DNA of 64,000 nucleotides from NCBI GenBank assembly GCA_029721435.1, contig CM056583.1:78620620-78684619 (forward strand). Reading direction: 5' to 3'. The stretch is from Gymnothorax reevesii. Lineage: Eukaryota; Chordata; Actinopteri; Anguilliformes; Muraenidae. The notes under the pieces are model-generated. The model saw only the letters and a list, made by a program, of their open reading frames with translations. It made no database searches and was not told the origin of the DNA. A program made the translations under genes and the position numbers. Of this stretch, positions 60,168 to 64,000 are shown in pieces (position 1 is the first letter of the stretch; the number at the start of each line of letters is the position of its first letter).

Positions 60168-60303
60168 GTTGTGGCGTATTATAATGGAACAAATAAAGAA
60201 ATCGTGTGGTCAGAGACTGAGAAAATTCTGTGGCCAAAAGGGAGCCCACCCCTGGACAATCCACCATGCGTATTTTCCATGGAAGACCCTTCATGCAGTG
60301 ACG
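60168..60303 (+). CDS. npr2-like: Natriuretic peptide receptor exon 6: end of extracellular domain
   Basis: The exon encodes residues 410-454 plus one base. VVAYYNGTNKEIVW and KGSPPLDNPPCVFSMEDPSC match NPR2 ([20 protein letters not shown]). Cys443 and Cys452 form the conserved juxtamembrane disulphide loop. The acceptor is TCTCCACTCAG|GTTG and the donor AGTGACG|GTAAGC, phase 1. The next exon should encode the transmembrane helix, and I do not find it before 64000. Confidence 0.93.
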
Positions 60304-60606
60304 GTAAGCACTTATGAAAATTCTGTTTCCACTACAACTTAATGTCTTCCACGTGCTCTAAAAGTATTATTCTGGAATTGTTTCACTAAGAAATCTGTGA
60401 GAAAGCTAGATTTGATGGCCTTACAGGACCCCTTTTAGTGGTAAATCTATTTAGTGGTTAACTATGATTTGCAAAAGGCATGAATTGTCCCAATCTTTTT
60501 ATTTATCGATTTCTTGTATTCTTCTTACATAAATTGCCTGATAAATAGTCATTAGTTGGAGTTTTCAATATTTGATTTTAAAAACTGAAATCTCCTTTAT
60601 CATCAA

Positions 60607-61025
60607 CAATAAATCTGGCTGGTGAGTTGTATAGATTTAGTCATTTCATTTTTTGTCATTATTTTTTTTTCTGACCTTTATTTTACCAGGAAACCTCATT
60701 GAGATTAAGAATCTCTTTTTCAAGAGTGTCGTGGGCAGAAGGGCCACAGCACATCCGATAAGTTTTGACAGACTTTGAGAGGCGTACATACATACAATCA
60801 TAAGTCACGTCGATACATTAAAACATGAAGGGAAAAAAAGTAGAAAGATCAAAACAATCGCACTACCATCTTAAAATACAAATCAAGAAAAATGTCTGCA
60901 GCAAGTCTCTTAACATCCTTTTAAAAGTGTCCAACAAAACCAGCAATAAATACGACCGTAAATAAATAAATAAAAATCGACAATAAATCGGGCTGGCGAG
61001 TTGAATAGATTTAGTCAAGTCATTT
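60607..61025. repeat. Insertion flanked by about 40-bp direct repeats
   Basis: CAATAAATCTGGCTGGTGAG at 60607 recurs as CAATAAATCGGGCTGGCGAG at 60981; both continue GTTG-ATAGATTTAGTCA. The 330 bp between them starts with the inverse of a LINE-tail-like word (TTTATTTTACCAGGAAACCT, ATTGAGATT). Forty bases is longer than normal target duplications. Confidence 0.7.
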
Positions 61026-61129
61026 AACGATTGATTAGGCTTTGCTGAGCTTGTACAGTTATGTTTATTTTGTATTTTTATATCTGTCTTATTGTTTTTC
61101 ATGTTCATTGTTTATTTTAGCAGTTCTCT

Positions 61130-61712
61130 GTATGTCTAGCAATCCCAATACATCTGTCACCTGCAGTTCGCTTTCTGTTTTCACTCCCTTACGCGCTCTG
61201 CGCCTTTTTCATCGTTCGATTGTTTCCCATTTGTAGCCACACCACCCTGCACCTTTCTAGCACAGCTCACCTGTAGTCCATTGTTATTTCACTCTTCAGC
61301 TCGCTACATACACCCCTTTATTGAGTCCTCTAGTTGTGTATTTTTCTGTCAGTTTTTCTGTGGTCACAGTACGAGCATTCCTTGATTCTGGTCTGGGTTC
61401 TCTTCTCGATTTTCAGTTCTGTCAAGTCTGTTGTGTCTGTTTTGAATACCCATGCTTGATTTCCTCTTTTGGCTTTTTGGTTTCTATTCGGTCTCTCATT
61501 TTAGCTTTGGCATTCCTCTTTCCTGGGTTTTGGCTATTGGACTGTACACTGATAATGATTCTGGATTTGCACTCCTGTAATGCATTGCTACTGCTCATGT
61601 TTGACCTGGATTGTCTAACTACTGTTCTGAATAAAACCTCTGAACTGGATTATTGTCTGTGCTTGAGTTCTGAGCCAGCATCGTCATTTTATTCTAATCT
61701 AACAATTATGGG
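61130..61712 (+). repeat. LTR-like interspersed repeat
   Basis: It has the same layout as the two solo-LTR candidates: a pyrimidine-rich first part (GTCACCTGCAGTTCGC onward), a TATA-like CTACATACACCCC near 61305, and CTGAATAAAACCTC near 61628 about 70 bp before a possible end TCTAACA. I did not find a clear target duplication, so limits are uncertain. Open frames in it look incidental. Confidence 0.45.
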
Positions 61713-63689
61713 TCCATGATTTATACAAACAAAAAAGTGTTATAAAAGTGGTATTTGCGCATCTCAAATCCATAAAAGTAAACCATGCTATTGTGTGCAG
61801 GCTTTATGGCTTTTCCCTGTAAACAGCCTGTTAGCTTTATGAGGTGGCTTATTGTAACTTCAGGAGCATCAAATAAATACGGCCCCAGCTCTTTAATCAG
61901 ACAAAGCTGTAAAGCTTGATACCATGTTTTCCTGGTAATTTAATTGCTATTGGTCGTAAGCTAAAAGGAAGTATTTTCTTACCCACAAAAGCTGTTAGTG
62001 CAGGTTGTTTTAGTCCAGAAATACAATGAAAAATTAGTCACAGCTGTCCATTTTGGATATAAATGGGAAATCCCAGTCTGAAGCTATCATTGACTCTGTG
62101 TTCAGTTTGTAAAAAGAAATATTAATCTCATAGTCCCAAGATGCCACAAGTCTCTATCGTTATGTTTCATTTAAATAAAACTTTTCTCGTGTTAGTACTT
62201 TCATGGAACTCGTCCAGGAAAGTTGAATTTAAATGTAGTCCTGTTTCAAGTAATGGCTTTATTTTACGTTATACTTGTAGAAAGTTTCTCTTAGTTTTTT
62301 TCTTACTCATGATTGGAGCCCAATGTCACACGGGCTAATGTTTGCTGGAAGCGGTATATTTCTTTTTCAGTATGCTTCTCTCCTGGGAGGTCTGATTTTA
62401 TTGACAAAATTTATGCCCTTTTATTTTTATTTTTTTGGATGAAGCAGTTGAAATAGGTGCAAATATGACTGGGTAGACCATTCAATTTATTAAATGTTCA
62501 CACTTATCATTTTTATTTTTTACATGATTGATGGAAATTCTGCTACATCACAGAAATTGCCTCCAGAACAATGCTCAGATGAATTATAGGGATGTTTTAT
62601 AGCAAACAAATGGGTTTATGATATTACATATAAACTCAGTGGCTCCTTGCCAATACTGCAATACTGAGAAGAACCCCCCCCGCCCCATCTCTAGAAGATA
62701 TTAACTATTTGTGGCATGGGTCCAAAAAGGTAAAAGGTGAAAAAAAAGGTCTATTGGATTGGCATCTGTTGATCTCCTGGGAGAGGTCATTGGGGTATGT
62801 TGGACTCATTATCATTTTTGTGCCGCAGATTGAGATGACATTTGCTTTGCGGCGCACTGCGCTATCCTGCCTTAAGTATGAGAAGATGGGTAGACTGTTG
62901 CCATAATGGGATGCACATGGCCAGCAGCAGCTCAAGTAGCCCGTGGCACTGCAGTGATGGTGAATTGGTGATAAGGGGCTTAATATTTGCCAGTGAAATA
63001 TTCCTCACATCATTGCACCTCTGCCACCGGGGTGAACCATTGTCACAATGCTTTAATCATGATGTTAACGCCATATTCTAACCAAACCATCTACCATCTG
63101 GAGAAATTGTGATTTGTTAGATTAGGTGGCATTTTCCAATCTTCTGCTATTCAGATTTAGTTAGCTTTTGTCCTCAATAGGCTCAGTCCCCCGTTGTGAT
63201 CTGACTGAAGTGGAATCTGGTATAATCTTCTGCTGGTGTTACCGATCCGTTTCAAGGTTGATATGCTGCCAGAGATACTTTTATTACGTAACTGCAGTAC
63301 TTTTCCTATAGCCCAACTTATGACATCCTTTTGATTTTACCCTAGGGTAATATCACTTTTGCAAAAAATTTCACCGGCTGAGAGCATGTGAGAAAAACTC
63401 ATGTTGTTAATATTTAGCCAAACTGAATAACAAGTGTGATGTTTGCTAAATCGGTATGGCCCCACACTGTTATAAGCTCGCAAGGTGCCACTCACATAAC
63501 TAAGTTCACGTTACTTAGCTAGCTAGCTAGAGTATATGCAGTACATTTTCATAACCATTACATCATGCTAAAGCTTGCGACACACGCAAACTTTACTCAA
63601 CCGGACTCATAACTTTCATATGACACGCCCTGTTGGTTATTTTTCTCCCTCCTGCCAGCTTGAACCACTCTGGGAATGTTCCTCTGTCC

Positions 63690-63925
63690 TCTCTCATTTA
63701 AATGGTGTTTTTGGCCGAAGAACTGCTGCTCACTGAATGTATTTAGTTTTTTGCACTGTTTTGTTTAAACTCTAGAGAGTATTGAGAGTGAAAATCCCAG
63801 GAGATCAGCAGTTTCGGAGACACTCAAACCTCCCTTTTTGGCTTCAACAATCATTCCACTGTCAAAGCCGCTTAGATTGCATTTCATCCGCATTTTGATA
63901 TTTGGTCTGAAAAACAACAACCTCT
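63690..63925. repeat. Fish interspersed repeat relic
   Basis: The sequence GAAAATCCCAGGAGATCAGC, followed by AGTTTCGGAGACACTCAAAC and later TTTGGTCTGAA, matches a very common vertebrate/fish DNA repeat known to me. It is diverged and incomplete. Confidence 0.55.
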
Positions 63926-63929
63926 TGCC

Positions 63930-64000
63930 CAGGGCTGTTCAACATTATCCAGAAAGGGCCAGTGTGGGTGCAGGCTTTCATTCCATCCAAGCAGTTGCAC
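63930..64000. repeat. Fragment of a CAGGGCTG-type fish repeat, cut by the window edge
   Basis: GCCCAGGGCTGTTCAACATT, followed by GGGCCAGTGTGGGTGCAGG and TTTCATTCCA, resembles the ends of common hAT-like or SINE-like fish repeats. Related wording appears near 46921. Confidence 0.45.

Larger units (their letters stand above)
60304..64000 (+). other. npr2-like: Receptor intron 6 (partial)
   Basis: The intron starts GTAAGC and continues to the window end. It holds a repeat flanked by about 40-bp direct duplications (60607-61025), an LTR-like repeat (about 61130-61712) and fish repeat fragments at the right edge. The stretch 61720-63680 shows no supported gene. Confidence 0.75.

Noticed and set aside
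61321..61719. Open frame of 132 hydrophobic codons
   Set aside because: It lies in the LTR-like repeat at 61130-61712 and shows no conserved motif.
1..64000. CRISPR arrays, tRNA or rRNA genes, bacterial-type operons
   Set aside because: I looked on both strands and saw none; the direct repeats present are microsatellites, minisatellites or transposon-derived, and the genes are intron-split vertebrate genes.

Overview
The window looks like the nuclear genome of a ray-finned fish, probably a teleost. Two multi-exon vertebrate genes are present with GT-AG introns, and the rest is a dense mix of DNA transposons, fold-back elements, SINE and LINE tails and LTR-like repeats typical of fish. I cannot name the species.

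Layout. Positions 1 to about 17990 hold the 5' part of a minus-strand FER tyrosine kinase gene (fer). It has a probable non-coding first exon near 17.8-18.0 kb, the first coding exon at 4118-4395 and the next coding exon at 1559-1732. The rest of fer lies beyond the left edge. From about 18 to 30.4 kb is intergenic DNA crowded with transposons. From 30444 to the right edge is a plus-strand natriuretic-peptide receptor guanylate cyclase of the NPR-B (NPR2) type. Its six extracellular-domain exons are at 30444-31137, 43281-43468, 44570-44683, 51127-51262, 55850-55944 and 60168-60303; reading phases match at every junction. The transmembrane, kinase-homology and cyclase exons lie beyond the right edge. 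The two genes are head to head, about 12.5 kb apart.

Mobile DNA. The best-preserved element is an apparently complete Tc1-type transposon at 35074-36583, with an intact 337-codon DD34E transposase and identical 30-bp terminal repeats. Others are a Tc1 deletion derivative (23002-23746), several Tc1 relics, three hAT-type non-autonomous elements with near-matching 8-bp target duplications, one of them split by a SINE, and two solo-LTR-like insertions (27595-29070 and 49044-50071). Each solo LTR has a perfect 5-bp target duplication and sits inside an older relic of the same kind of DNA transposon. There are also a 1.67-kb element with internal 144-bp tandem repeats, several fold-back elements including a pair bracketing the fer promoter, and fragments of a RecQ-like helicase and of a cysteine/histidine protein family.

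I see no prokaryotic-style system, CRISPR array, tRNA or rRNA. The most notable points are the intact Tc1 copy, the NPR-B-type gene beside fer (possibly a paralogue lost in mammals), an overlapping upstream ORF at the receptor start codon, and the nested insertion histories that can be read from target duplications.
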